Of a DNA stretch of 64,000 nt, positions 29,291-38,381 are shown in pieces. Position 1 is the stretch's first letter. The number at the start of each line of letters is the position of its first letter. The DNA comes from Rhodospirillales bacterium (GTDB lineage: Bacteria; Pseudomonadota; Alphaproteobacteria; Rhodospirillales; Casp-alpha2): assembly GCA_017640505.1 (NCBI GenBank), contig JAEPQO010000002.1:186001-250000 (forward strand), written 5' to 3'. Position numbers and translations under genes: made by a program. The notes under the pieces were generated by a model that worked only from the letters and a program-made list of their open reading frames with translations, was not told the origin of the DNA and ran no database searches.

Positions 29291-31198
29291 ATGAACACTG
29301 CTGCTCCGGCACGTGGTAAACGCCCCCAGGTGGGCGCGCGCCTTGGCCCCATTTCAGATCTTGAAGCCCACCTGCCCGAAGACTGGTGGAGCACCCTTTT
29401 CGACGGCCTTTATCTGCTGACCGACGGCGACGTCGTCGAGAACGCGGAGAACACCCGTGCCGAGATCGATGCGGTCATCGCCGCCACCGGGATCCGTCCG
29501 GGCGACGCGATCACCGACCTTTGCTGCGGCCAGGGCCGTCACGTCATCGAGATGGCTGCGCGGGGCTATGGCAGCCTGACCGGGATCGATCGCTCGCGCT
29601 ACCTGATCCGCCTCGCCCGCCGCCGTTCCCAACAGGCCGGTCTTGGAGACAAGGCTGTGTTCCGCGAAGGCGATGCCCGTGCGCCCCGCCTTGCCGAGGC
29701 GAGCCAGGACGCGATCCTGATCATGGGCAACGCGTTCGGTTACTTCTCGTCCGACCAGGACGACCAGCGCGTGCTGAAATCGTGCGCCAAGGCGCTGCGC
29801 TCCGGCGGCACGCTCCTGCTCGACATCACCGACGGTGAGTGGATCAGGTCCCACTTCGAGGCGCGGTCCTGGGAGTGGATCGACAAGCACCACTTCGTCT
29901 GCCGCGAACGGGCGCTGTCGTCCGACCGCGACCGGCTGATCTCGCGCGAAGTGATCTGCAACGACGAAAAAGGCGTGATCGCCGACCAGTTCTACGCCGA
30001 ACGCCTGTACAGCTTCGAGCGTATTTCGGAGAGCCTGCGTGAAGCCGGCTTCCGCGACATCGCGCGCCACGAAACCGTCGAGACCAAGTCCGACCGCAAT
30101 CAGGACCTCGGCATGATGGCGCAGCGCATGCTGCTGACCGCCGAGGCGCCGCGCCGCGAACGGCCCGTCAAACGCGGCCAGAAGACCGTCGACGTCACGG
30201 TCGTGATGGGCGATCCGCGCCTGCCCGATACGGTCAAACGCAACGGCCAGTTCAACCAGGAAGACTTCGACACCATCAACGAACTGAAGGACGCGCTCAG
30301 CGATACCGAGGGTTTCCGCTTCACATACCTGGACAATCACAAGTCCATGGAGCGCGACCTGCAGGTCTGTGAAAGCCAGCTCGTGTTCAACCTGTGCGAC
30401 GAGGGCTACCGCAACGACGCGTTCAAGGAACTGCATGTGCCGGCGCTTCTGGAGATGTATGACCTGCCCTACACCGGGGCCGGACCGGGCTGCCTCGCCA
30501 TGAGTTACGACAAGGCGCTGGTGCGTGCCGTCGCGCAGTCGATCGACATTCCGGTGCCGCTGGAAACGTTCATCCGGCCGGGCGACCAGTCGGCGACGTT
30601 GCCGGCCGTATTCCCGGCGATGCTAAAACCGAACTTCGGCGATTCAAGCATCGGCATCACCAAGGATGCGGTCGTCAACGACAAGATGGCGCTGTTCGAT
30701 TACCTGGAAAAACTCCAGGTCGAATTTCCGGACAAACCGCTTTTGGTGCAGGAATACTTGACCGGCAACGAGTACAGCGTCGGCGTCATCGGCAACCCGA
30801 AGCAGGGTCTGCGCGCCCTGCCGGTGCTTGAGGTCGACTATTCCAACCTCGACCCGAAACTGCCGAAGATCCTCGGTTACGAGTCCAAGTGGCTGCCCGA
30901 CAGCCCGTACTGGACGCAGATTCAATACAGGCAGGCGACCATGGACGAAGCGCAGGAGCAGGAAATTGTCGGCTATGCCTTCAAGCTGTTCGAGCGCCTC
31001 GGCTGCCGCGACTACGGCCGTTTCGACTTCCGTGCGTCCGCCGACGGCACGATCAAACTGCTGGAAGCGAACCCGAACCCGGGCTGGTGCTGGGACGGCA
31101 AGTTCAACCTGATGGCCGGTTTTGAGGGGAATTCCTACACGCAGCTATTGCAGCGCATCCTCAACGCGGCGTGCGAGCGGTACGTGATCCAGCGGTAA
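29291..31198 (+). CDS. Methyltransferase / D-Ala-D-Ala ligase-like ATP-grasp fusion
   Basis: A 635-aa protein joining two enzymes. Residues about 30-285 form a class I SAM methyltransferase (motif I ITDLCCGQGRHVIEMAARGY, then LTGIDRS). From about residue 295 a D-alanine ligase-like ATP-grasp follows: VVMGDPRLPDTVK, MLKPNFGDSSIGI, VQEYLTGNEYSVGVI and LLEANPNPGWCWDG. Such a pair would activate a carboxylate, ligate an amine and methylate a related group, but substrates are unknown. ATG 29291 is preferred (weak RBS); an upstream ATG at 29216 is possible. It is divergent from icmF. Confidence 0.85.
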   Translation: MNTAAPARGKRPQVGARLGPISDLEAHLPEDWWSTLFDGLYLLTDGDVVENAENTRAEIDAVIAATGIRPGDAITDLCCGQGRHVIEMAARGYGSLTGIDRSRYLIRLARRRSQQAGLGDKAVFREGDARAPRLAEASQDAILIMGNAFGYFSSDQDDQRVLKSCAKALRSGGTLLLDITDGEWIRSHFEARSWEWIDKHHFVCRERALSSDRDRLISREVICNDEKGVIADQFYAERLYSFERISESLREAGFRDIARHETVETKSDRNQDLGMMAQRMLLTAEAPRRERPVKRGQKTVDVTVVMGDPRLPDTVKRNGQFNQEDFDTINELKDALSDTEGFRFTYLDNHKSMERDLQVCESQLVFNLCDEGYRNDAFKELHVPALLEMYDLPYTGAGPGCLAMSYDKALVRAVAQSIDIPVPLETFIRPGDQSATLPAVFPAMLKPNFGDSSIGITKDAVVNDKMALFDYLEKLQVEFPDKPLLVQEYLTGNEYSVGVIGNPKQGLRALPVLEVDYSNLDPKLPKILGYESKWLPDSPYWTQIQYRQATMDEAQEQEIVGYAFKLFERLGCRDYGRFDFRASADGTIKLLEANPNPGWCWDGKFNLMAGFEGNSYTQLLQRILNAACERYVIQR

Positions 31199-31214
31199 GG
31201 CTAGCTATCAAGGG

Positions 31215-31325
31215 TACCCCCACACCAAACCTCACCCCCCCCAAGGGGGAGAGGGATAAGTTAAGCGCGATGGTGATCCGTGAGTCTCTCTCCCCCATTC
31301 ATGGGGGAGAGAACAAGTGAGGGGG
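31215..31325. repeat. Intergenic palindromic repeat, copy 2
   Basis: Same element and orientation as copy 1: the shared right half runs from GTGAGTCTCTCTCCCCCAT to AGAGAACAAGTGAGGGGG. The left half has diverged (CCCCCCCC/GGGGGAGAGG). It ends exactly at the stop codon of the low-GC membrane gene. Confidence 0.78.
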
Positions 31326-31889
31326 CTAATCCGCGACTGCGTTTTGCTGCTTGTTACTGGTGCGGTATTTTCGGACGATCAACGAGACGACAGCAAGGTT
31401 CACCAAAAACAAAAACGGGACAATGAACAGAAGCTCTTCTCGCTTATCAGGGGCGACGAAGTACAGCCAGATACCTCCGCCGATCAAGAGGAGCATAAAC
31501 AGTTCCGTGAAAATGAGAGTTCGCCACCCAAAAAGTGTGGCCGTTTTGTTTTTGAACTCGCGTTCCGAGACTTCGTTGTAAACGATAGTCAGGTTTCTGG
31601 TTAGCTGTTTGATAACGATGCGATGAGCAATGCCGATTAAGCCTGCAAGAAGAAAGGCTGGTATCAGAATCAGATAGCCGATCTCCCAATATTTACCGGA
31701 TACTGCAAGCATCATCGGTAATATCAGGAACACATACGTCCATCCGTAGGTTTTCCGCAGATTTGTGGCTGTTTTCTCAGAATCTATTTCGTAGCCTTTA
31801 CCTCTGAGAGCGCCGTTCGGAAAAAACAATAGTTTCCCGTCGGAGCCATTCTCGAATTTTGAATCGATAAGCTTCGCGTAATTCAACAT
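31326..31889 (-). CDS. Low-GC hypothetical membrane protein
   Basis: A 187-aa protein with four hydrophobic segments (near 51-68, 71-92, 122-146 and 155-173). The N-terminus ends with MLNYAKLIDSKFENGSDGK. I find no family. Two hand-counted 60-bp samples gave 43% and 48% G+C, against 62% in a neighbouring sample, so it may have been acquired. The repeat copy 2 touches its stop codon. It lies just downstream of era, which is read in the same direction. Confidence 0.6.
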   Translation of the reverse strand: MLNYAKLIDSKFENGSDGKLLFFPNGALRGKGYEIDSEKTATNLRKTYGWTYVFLILPMMLAVSGKYWEIGYLILIPAFLLAGLIGIAHRIVIKQLTRNLTIVYNEVSEREFKNKTATLFGWRTLIFTELFMLLLIGGGIWLYFVAPDKREELLFIVPFLFLVNLAVVSLIVRKYRTSNKQQNAVAD

Positions 31890-31976
31890 TGAGGCTCGAA
31901 ATCCAGATCGATTGTGAGGCTATGAAAGTATCACAAAACTGTGCCGAAAGTTGTGGCGCAGGATCGGACGACGAGA

Positions 31977-32900
31977 TCACGCGTTGAAGTCGAGGCCCCA
32001 GTCGCGGTAGCGCTCGGGGTCGTCGCCCCATTTCTCGCGCACTTTCACGAACAGGAAAAGGTGCACGCGGCACTCGAACATGTCTTCGAGTTCCTTGCGG
32101 GACGCGGCGCCGATTTCCTTGATGCGCGAGCCTTTCTTGCCCAGCACGATGGCCTTCTGGCTGTCCCGTTCGACGAAGATGACCTGCTCGATCTTGATCG
32201 AGCCGTCGTCCTGCTGGGTCCAGGTCTCCGTCTCCACGGTCGCCGCATACGGCAGTTCCTGGTGAAGCTGCAGATAGAGCTTTTCGCGTGTTACCTCGGC
32301 GGCCAAAAGGCGCGACGGCATATCCGAAATCTGGTCTTCCGGGAACAGCCACGGCCCGGGCGTCATATGCTCGGCGCAGAACGCAACGAGGTCGTCGACG
32401 CCGTCGCCGGTCAGTGCCGAGATCATGAAGGTATCGGAAAAGAGATCGAGATCGTTCAGTTCCTGTGCGAGGGTCAGGAGCTTCCCCTTCTCTGCCGCGT
32501 CGACCTTGTTGAGCACCAGGATGGGCGCTGCCGCTTTGGGTCTTTCTTCCTTGCGCTGCTTGAGGCCGTCGACGATCGAGCGCGTATTGCTGTCGAGGCC
32601 CTTCGCCGCGTCGATCATCAGCAGGATCACGTCGGCGTCACCGGCGGAACCCCAGGCGCTCGCGACCATGGCGCGGTCGAGCCGGCGGCGCGGCTGAAAG
32701 ATACCGGGTGTGTCGACGAACAGGATCTGTGCGCCATCCTTGATGAGGATGCCCAGAACGCGCGTGCGTGTCGTCTGCACCTTGGGTGAGACGATGGAGA
32801 CCTTGGCGCCGACCGCCCGGTTGACGAACGTCGACTTGCCGGCATTGGGCGCGCCCAGCACGGCAACGAACCCGGCGCTGGTTTGAGCGGCATCGTTCAT
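31977..32900 (-). CDS. era: GTPase Era
   Basis: Ribosome-assembly GTPase acting on the 30S subunit and 16S rRNA 3' end. The 307-aa protein has the P-loop GAPNAGKST, the DTPG motif (FVDTPGIFQ), LNKVD, and a C-terminal KH domain (AIVLGKKGSRIKEIGAASRK). The ATG at 32900 overlaps the rnc stop (ATGA). Third gene of lepB-rnc-era. Confidence 0.96.
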   Translation of the reverse strand: MNDAAQTSAGFVAVLGAPNAGKSTFVNRAVGAKVSIVSPKVQTTRTRVLGILIKDGAQILFVDTPGIFQPRRRLDRAMVASAWGSAGDADVILLMIDAAKGLDSNTRSIVDGLKQRKEERPKAAAPILVLNKVDAAEKGKLLTLAQELNDLDLFSDTFMISALTGDGVDDLVAFCAEHMTPGPWLFPEDQISDMPSRLLAAEVTREKLYLQLHQELPYAATVETETWTQQDDGSIKIEQVIFVERDSQKAIVLGKKGSRIKEIGAASRKELEDMFECRVHLFLFVKVREKWGDDPERYRDWGLDFNA

Positions 32901-33580
32901 TTCTCGTCCTTCTCGATGTGGGCCAGCATGGCCTCGGCGGCGGATTGTTCGGCGGCGCGCTTGTTGGCGCCCTCGCCGGTCGCCTTCGGCCGGCTCGGCA
33001 CCGCGACCTCGACCGTGAACACCGGCTGGTGATCCGGACCTTCGCGGCCGACGGTACGATAACTTGGCAGGCCGAGGCCCCGGCCCTGCGCCCATTCCTG
33101 AAGCGTCGTCTTCGGGTCCTTCGGCGGGCGCCGGTTTTCCCGCATCATTTCGGTCCAGTGTGCATGGATGAACGCGCGTGCCGCATCCAGCCCGCCATCG
33201 CGATAGATCGCGCAGATAACAGCCTCTGTCGCGTCTGCCAGCACGCCCGGGTTCTCGCGCCCGCCGGTCAGGTGTTCCCCGTTGGAAAGCTTCAGGTGAT
33301 CGGCCACGCCGATGGCATCGGCGACACTTGCCAGCGCGTCACGCTGTGCCAGCGCGGTGAAGCGGTAACTGATCTCACCCTCTTCCTCGTCCGGGTGGGC
33401 TTCGAGCAGCATCTCGGCGAGCACGAGGCCCAGCACGCGGTCGCCGAGGAACTCCATCCGTTCGTTGGATTTCAGGCGCTGCGACGTGGCGCTCGAATGA
33501 ACGAGCGCATGTTCGAGCAGGCCAATGTCCGTAAAGGTGTAGCCGATGGCGGCTTGCAGCTCGTCGAGGCCGCCGTTCAT
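32897..33580 (-). CDS. rnc: Ribonuclease III
   Basis: Double-strand-specific endonuclease for rRNA and mRNA processing. The 227-aa protein has the catalytic signature NERMEFLGDRVLGLVLAE with metal-binding acidic residues, a second catalytic region ADATEAVICAIYRDGG, and a C-terminal dsRNA-binding domain (TTLQEWAQGRGLGLPSY and following). I use the ATG at 33580, which overlaps the lepB stop by 4 bp; a longer frame exists but would overlap lepB. Confidence 0.96.
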   Translation of the reverse strand: MNGGLDELQAAIGYTFTDIGLLEHALVHSSATSQRLKSNERMEFLGDRVLGLVLAEMLLEAHPDEEEGEISYRFTALAQRDALASVADAIGVADHLKLSNGEHLTGGRENPGVLADATEAVICAIYRDGGLDAARAFIHAHWTEMMRENRRPPKDPKTTLQEWAQGRGLGLPSYRTVGREGPDHQPVFTVEVAVPSRPKATGEGANKRAAEQSAAEAMLAHIEKDEK

Positions 33581-34290
33581 TCGATGCCCGTGAAGAAGCG
33601 TGACGGGCGCAGCTTGTCGAGCCACGTCCAGATCTTCCACGCCGATCCATCGATGGAGAAGAACAGGAACTCGGCGCGGCCGACGAAGTTTTCCTTCGGC
33701 ACGAAGCCGACGCCGGGGAACCGCGAGTCGTTCGAGTTATCGCGATTGTCGCCCATCATGAAATAATGCCCGTCCGGCACGGTATAGACCTGCGTATTGT
33801 CGCTGCCCGGGTTGTTGTCGCGTTCCTCGACGATCAGGTGTTCCTTCCCGTTCGGCAGTGTTTCGATGTATTGCGTGATGCGGGAAAACTGACCGGGTGC
33901 GGCCTCGAAGATGTGATCGTCGATCTTCCTGCGCTCCACGGCCTGGCCATTGATATGCAGAATGCCGCCTTTGACCTGGATGCGGTCCCCCGGCAGGCCG
34001 ATGACGCGCTTGATGAAGTCCGTCGAATTGTCGCGCGGCAGCTTGAACACGGCGACATCGCCGCGCTCGGGCTCGGTGAAAAGGATGCGATCTGTCGGGA
34101 TCAGCGGCAGGCCGAACGGTAGCGAATAGCGGCTGTAACCGTAGGCGTACTTGGAAACGAACAGGTAATCGCCGACCAGCAGCGTCGGCACCATGGACCC
34201 CGACGGGATCGAGAACGGCTCGAACGCCGCTACCCGGATGGAAAGCGCGATCAGCACCGCATAGATGACCGTGCGAAGGGTCTCTTTCAT
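33577..34290 (-). CDS. lepB: Signal peptidase I
   Basis: Membrane-anchored protease that removes signal peptides from exported proteins. One N-terminal membrane helix (TVIYAVLIALSIRVAAF) leads to the catalytic Ser32 in IPSGSMVPTL and Lys94 in DFIKRVIGLPGD; the later MGDNRDNSNDSR motif is also typical. 237 aa fits the compact alphaproteobacterial form. First gene of lepB-rnc-era, with a promoter candidate about 70 bp upstream. Confidence 0.96.
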   Translation of the reverse strand: MKETLRTVIYAVLIALSIRVAAFEPFSIPSGSMVPTLLVGDYLFVSKYAYGYSRYSLPFGLPLIPTDRILFTEPERGDVAVFKLPRDNSTDFIKRVIGLPGDRIQVKGGILHINGQAVERRKIDDHIFEAAPGQFSRITQYIETLPNGKEHLIVEERDNNPGSDNTQVYTVPDGHYFMMGDNRDNSNDSRFPGVGFVPKENFVGRAEFLFFSIDGSAWKIWTWLDKLRPSRFFTGIE

Positions 34291-34356
34291 TCGTCGCTCC
34301 CCAAGGGTTTAGCGGCTGTTGACGGTCCTAGGCGGATGGACCGCCATAGGGGCGCG

Positions 34357-34385
34357 ATATGGCCAGCCGAACCCCCGGCTGTCAA
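34357..34385 (-). promoter_or_regulatory. Candidate promoter for lepB-rnc-era
   Basis: Minus-strand consensus TTGACA followed after 17 bp by CCATAT, about 67 bp before lepB. The -35 is perfect; the -10 is weak. Confidence 0.42.
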
Positions 34386-34409
34386 GGGTGAGAGCCGGAT
34401 TTGGGCGCT

Positions 34410-35033
34410 CTACGCACCCAGCCACTGATCGACGGCAGGCTCGAGATTTTCCCACGGCCGGAAGCCGATGGTCAGCGCGACCGGGGTCTCGCCCTCCGCG
34501 ACGCCGACGAGTGTCGGAAATCCGGTGATTTGCGAGCGTTGCGCATAGTAGAAATCGGCGAGCGTTTCCTGCTTGGTGTTCTCGTCGGCAAACGCGATTT
34601 CGAACTCGCCGATCGGCACGCCGACGTCGTTCGCCAGCTCGGCCAGCACGGCAGGATCGGTAGTATCCTTGTTTTCCGCGTAAAACGCCTTGTGCAGGCG
34701 CGCCAGCATGGCCGGCGCCAGTTCGGGCGCGATGCGGCGCACGGCGACGACGGCACGGCATGCGGGTTCGGTGTCGTAGGTAAAGTCCGACCGCTCGAAG
34801 AACTTGAAGTCGAAGGGCTGGCCGGAGGCTTCGGCGACGTGATCCCAGTGATCGCGGACAAACGCCTTGTCCTTGTCGGTCATGGTATGGTCCGTGAACG
34901 GCCTGAGCCCGCCGACGAAGATCTGCAGATCGGCTTTGTCACCGATCTTTTCCCTGAGTTTCTCCATTACAGGCGAGAAACCCCAGCACCACGAGCACAT
35001 GGGATCGGCGAAGTAGAGTAATTTTCGGTCCAT
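34410..35033 (-). CDS. DsbA-family thioredoxin-fold oxidoreductase
   Basis: A 207-aa DsbA-like protein. The redox site is DPMCSWCWGFSP (about residues 10-21), followed by a helical insertion (about 60-140) and the cis-Pro region ITGFPTLVG. It resembles FrnE/HCCA-isomerase-like cytoplasmic DsbA relatives, with no signal peptide. I start at the ATG at 35033, preceded by AAGGAG. It is divergent from hemB. Confidence 0.82.
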   Translation of the reverse strand: MDRKLLYFADPMCSWCWGFSPVMEKLREKIGDKADLQIFVGGLRPFTDHTMTDKDKAFVRDHWDHVAEASGQPFDFKFFERSDFTYDTEPACRAVVAVRRIAPELAPAMLARLHKAFYAENKDTTDPAVLAELANDVGVPIGEFEIAFADENTKQETLADFYYAQRSQITGFPTLVGVAEGETPVALTIGFRPWENLEPAVDQWLGA

Positions 35034-35146
35034 CTTATGGCTCCTTTCCCCCAACATAGGGATCGTCCTGGACGCATGAAACCCTTGCCCTTGGGCGGTT
35101 CGATCTGGAAACTACGCCCGATTGCCGCCAAGGAGACCAATTCGAG

Positions 35147-36139
35147 ATGCCGAACCCGCGATTTCCCGCGACCCGTATGCGCCGCAACCGCCGCACACCG
35201 TGGCTGCGCGAGCTTGTGCGCGAAAACGTTTTGACCCCTGCCGATCTGATCTGGCCGGTGTTCGTGATCGAGGGCGCGGGCGAAAGTGAACAGGTCGCTT
35301 CGATGCCCGGTGTCGAACGCCTTTCCTGCGATCTGCTGGCGGCGGCGGCGAAGGATGCGCGCGGCCTCGGCATTCCGATGATCGCGATTTTCCCGTTCGT
35401 CGACCCGTCCTTGAAAACGCCGGATGCCAAGGAAGCCTGGAACCCGGACAATTTGGTCTGCCGTGCCGTCAAGGCAATCAAGGACGCGGTACCGGACATC
35501 GGCGTGATGTGCGATGTGGCGCTGGATCCGTTCAATTCGGACGGTCATGACGGCATCGTCAAAGGCGACGTGATCCTCAACGATGAAACCGTCGAATGCC
35601 TCGTTAAACAGAGCATCTGCCAGGCCGAGGCCGGCTGCGACGTGATCGCGCCCAGTGACATGATGGACGGCCGCATTGCCGCGATCCGCGCCGGACTCGA
35701 CGAGAGTAATCTGCAGGACGTGGCGATCATGTCCTACGCGGCCAAATACGCGTCGGGTTTCTATGGTCCGTTCCGCGACGCGGTCGGCTCAGGCGGCGCG
35801 CTCAAGGGCGACAAGAAGACCTACCAGATGGACCCCGGCAACACCGACGAGGCGCTGCGCGAGGTCGAAATGGACATCGACGAAGGTGCCGACATGGTCA
35901 TGGTCAAGCCGGGCCTGCCCTACCTCGACATCGTGCGCCGCGTGAAGGATGCCTTCGGCATGCCGACGTTTGCCTATAACGTTTCCGGCGAATACGCGAT
36001 GCTGCGCGGTGCCGGTGATGCCGGCTGGCTGCACTACGACACCGTGATGATGGAAATGCTGCTGGGCTTCAAACGCGCCGGCGCCGACGGGGTTCTCACC
36101 TATCACGCCATCGACGCGGCGAAGATCCTGAACGGCTAG
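35147..36139 (+). CDS. hemB: Delta-aminolevulinic acid dehydratase (porphobilinogen synthase)
   Basis: Condenses two aminolevulinate molecules to porphobilinogen for haem and cobalamin. The 330-aa protein shows the active-site lysines in SYAAKYASGFYGPF and MVMVKPGLPYLD. The metal-binding stretch reads CDVALDPFNSDGHDG, with Asp replacing the Cys triad of zinc enzymes, which points to the Mg-dependent subclass. It is divergent from the DsbA-like gene and not obviously in an operon. Confidence 0.95.
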   Translation: MPNPRFPATRMRRNRRTPWLRELVRENVLTPADLIWPVFVIEGAGESEQVASMPGVERLSCDLLAAAAKDARGLGIPMIAIFPFVDPSLKTPDAKEAWNPDNLVCRAVKAIKDAVPDIGVMCDVALDPFNSDGHDGIVKGDVILNDETVECLVKQSICQAEAGCDVIAPSDMMDGRIAAIRAGLDESNLQDVAIMSYAAKYASGFYGPFRDAVGSGGALKGDKKTYQMDPGNTDEALREVEMDIDEGADMVMVKPGLPYLDIVRRVKDAFGMPTFAYNVSGEYAMLRGAGDAGWLHYDTVMMEMLLGFKRAGADGVLTYHAIDAAKILNG

Positions 36140-36276
36140 TTTCATTTTTGGCCGGTTTGGAGGGCATTTTGGCAAGCGTGCCGCGAATTCACATGTTATG
36201 TGCTTCACCGGTAAATTGACACTTTACCCGGTTTCATGACGTTCTAACGCCAACATTCATTATCGGGGGAACCCGC

Positions 36277-37521
36277 GTGTCCGCATCTGCCCGCCTTTTT
36301 ACCCCGATTCTGATTTCGGGCTGCATCATCGTGATGACGAGCTTCGCGCTCCGCGCGAGTTTCGGCCTGTTCCAGATTCCGATCGCCGAAGAATTCAACT
36401 GGCTGCGCTCGGAGTTCTCCATGGCGATCGCGATCCAGAACCTGGCCTGGGGCATCGGGCAGCCGATTTTCGCCGCGCTTGCGGAAAAGTTCGGGAACCG
36501 GAAAGCGGTCTTCCTTGGCGCTGTCGTCTACGCGCTGGGTCTCGTGCTTTCCAGCGCCGCCGTCACGCCGGAAGCGCACCAGTTCCTCGAGGTTCTCGTC
36601 GGTTTCGGGATCGCCGGGACCGGCTTCGGGATCATCCTCGGTGTTGTCGGGCGCGCGACATCGGAACAGCACCGCTCGCTCTCGCTCGGTATCATTACGG
36701 CGGCCGGCTCGGCCGGTCAGATCGTCGGCCCACCGTTCGCCAATATCCTGCTGCAGCAAATGCCCTGGCAGTCTGTGTTCGTGGTGTTCGCTGCGGTCAT
36801 CCTGCTGGCGATGTTCGCCCTGCCGTTCCTGCGCGCCGACGAGGCACCTGCCTCGGCGGCGGAGCTTGAGCAGTCCATGGGCAAAGTCGTTACCGGTGCG
36901 CTCCGTGATCCGAACTTCGCGATGATCTTTGCCGGGTTCTTCTCGTGCGGCTTCCAGCTGGCATTCGTGACCGCGCACTTCCCGGCCTTCATCACCGAGG
37001 TCTGCGCCGCGATACCGCCGGACAGCCTGATCCGCGCGATCGGCGTCAATTCGACGACGGGCCTGGGTGCATTCTCATTGGCGCTGATCGGTTTCATGAA
37101 CATCGTCGGCACCATTACCGCAGGTGCACTAGGCAAGAATTTCTCCAAGAAATACCTGCTGTCGCTGATCTACCTCGGACGGACGATTGCCGCCGCGGCG
37201 TTCATCATGGTGCCGATGACGCCAACCACGGTGGTGCTCTTCTCGATGGCGATGGGCGGACTATGGCTGGCGACGGTGCCGCTGACGTCGGGCCTCGTGG
37301 CGCAGATTTACGGCCTCAGGTTCATGGGGACGCTCTACGGGATCGTCTTTCTGTCGCACCAGCTGGGGTCGTTCCTCGGCGTGTGGCTGGGCGGGGTGAT
37401 GTACGACCTTTACGGTTCGTACGATCTGGTCTGGTGGGTCGGTGTCGGCGCCGGTGCATTCTCGGCGATTATCCACCTGCCGGTGAAGGAATCCCCACGC
37501 GCCCTGCCCGTCCCGGCGTAA
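36277..37521 (+). CDS. Major facilitator superfamily transporter
   Basis: A 414-aa integral membrane protein with about 12 hydrophobic segments in two halves. It resembles monocarboxylate/oxalate-formate antiporter-like MFS members: ALRASFGLFQIPIAEEFNW near the start and GTLYGIVFLSHQLGSFLGVW in the second half. GTG at 36277 is used because GGGGGA lies just upstream. Its stop is immediately followed by that of the opposed hydrolase. A role in carboxylate uptake for the adjacent CoA transferase is plausible but unproven. Confidence 0.83.
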   Translation: MSASARLFTPILISGCIIVMTSFALRASFGLFQIPIAEEFNWLRSEFSMAIAIQNLAWGIGQPIFAALAEKFGNRKAVFLGAVVYALGLVLSSAAVTPEAHQFLEVLVGFGIAGTGFGIILGVVGRATSEQHRSLSLGIITAAGSAGQIVGPPFANILLQQMPWQSVFVVFAAVILLAMFALPFLRADEAPASAAELEQSMGKVVTGALRDPNFAMIFAGFFSCGFQLAFVTAHFPAFITEVCAAIPPDSLIRAIGVNSTTGLGAFSLALIGFMNIVGTITAGALGKNFSKKYLLSLIYLGRTIAAAAFIMVPMTPTTVVLFSMAMGGLWLATVPLTSGLVAQIYGLRFMGTLYGIVFLSHQLGSFLGVWLGGVMYDLYGSYDLVWWVGVGAGAFSAIIHLPVKESPRALPVPA

Positions 37522-38379
37522 TCAGCCGTTCAGCCAGTCCTGGACGATCCGGATCTGCTCCGGGTCCATCAGCGCCGGCGCGTGACCGCAATTCGGGATC
37601 GTGACGACATCCGCTCTGGGACCGCGTTTTGACATCTGATCCGCGGTTTCCGCGCTCAGCAGATCAGAGCTTTCGCCCCTGAGCACCAGCACCGGACACT
37701 CGATCTTGTCCCAGACGGCCCAGAGATCGACGTCCTCGATCGGGCCGGAGCAGAACACGCTTGCGATGTTCGGATCGTAGTGCAGACGGCAGCCGCCCTC
37801 GCCGTTGGACACGGACGACGTGGTTGCCAGGTGCTTCCACTGTTCGTCGGTCAGGTTGCCGAACGGGGCGTGCACTTCGCGCAGATACGCCTCGACCGCG
37901 TCCACGTCCTGGAACGATGGCGCAGCACCGACGTAATGGCAGATGCGGACCAGCGCTTCCTTGGCAATCAGCGGCCCGATGTCGTTGACGACGAGCTTGC
38001 GGATCGGCGTGCCCGGCGTCGCCGCCAGCAGCATCCCGATGATGCCGCCCATCGACGTGCCGATCCAGTCGACGCGCTCGGCACCGATGTGCGCCATCAG
38101 TCCGGCCATGTCGTTCAGATAGTTCGGGTACGTATAGTGCGCCGGATCGTTCAGCCAGTCGCTCGCGCCCCGGCCGGCCACATCCGGGCAGACCACGCGA
38201 CCGTCCGCCGACAGCGCATCGGCAATGACGTCAAAATCGCGGCCGGATCGCGTCAGGCCATGCACGCAGATCGTCGCCTTGCGGCCCGCCTGTTCGCCCC
38301 AATCGGTGAATGAAATGCGGTGAAAGCCGCCCGGTCCGAGCGCGAGAAAGCTTCCGGCGCGTGACGGTTGCGGGATCAT
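37522..38379 (-). CDS. Alpha/beta-fold hydrolase
   Basis: A 285-aa hydrolase with nucleophile elbow GTSMGG (Ser), early VHGLTRSGRDF oxyanion region and C-terminal His in NCGHAPALMDPEQ. An acid around ECPVLVLRGESSDLL completes the likely triad. Substrate unknown. It lies 2 bp downstream of the CoA-transferase gene on the same strand, so the two are likely cotranscribed; it may act on esters or CoA-linked products of that pathway. Confidence 0.83.
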   Translation of the reverse strand: MIPQPSRAGSFLALGPGGFHRISFTDWGEQAGRKATICVHGLTRSGRDFDVIADALSADGRVVCPDVAGRGASDWLNDPAHYTYPNYLNDMAGLMAHIGAERVDWIGTSMGGIIGMLLAATPGTPIRKLVVNDIGPLIAKEALVRICHYVGAAPSFQDVDAVEAYLREVHAPFGNLTDEQWKHLATTSSVSNGEGGCRLHYDPNIASVFCSGPIEDVDLWAVWDKIECPVLVLRGESSDLLSAETADQMSKRGPRADVVTIPNCGHAPALMDPEQIRIVQDWLNG

Positions 38380-38381
38380 GG

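Noticed and set aside
36216-36247. TTGACA promoter before the MFS gene
   Set aside because: The -35 is perfect but no convincing -10 lies at 16-18 bp, so I did not annotate a promoter.
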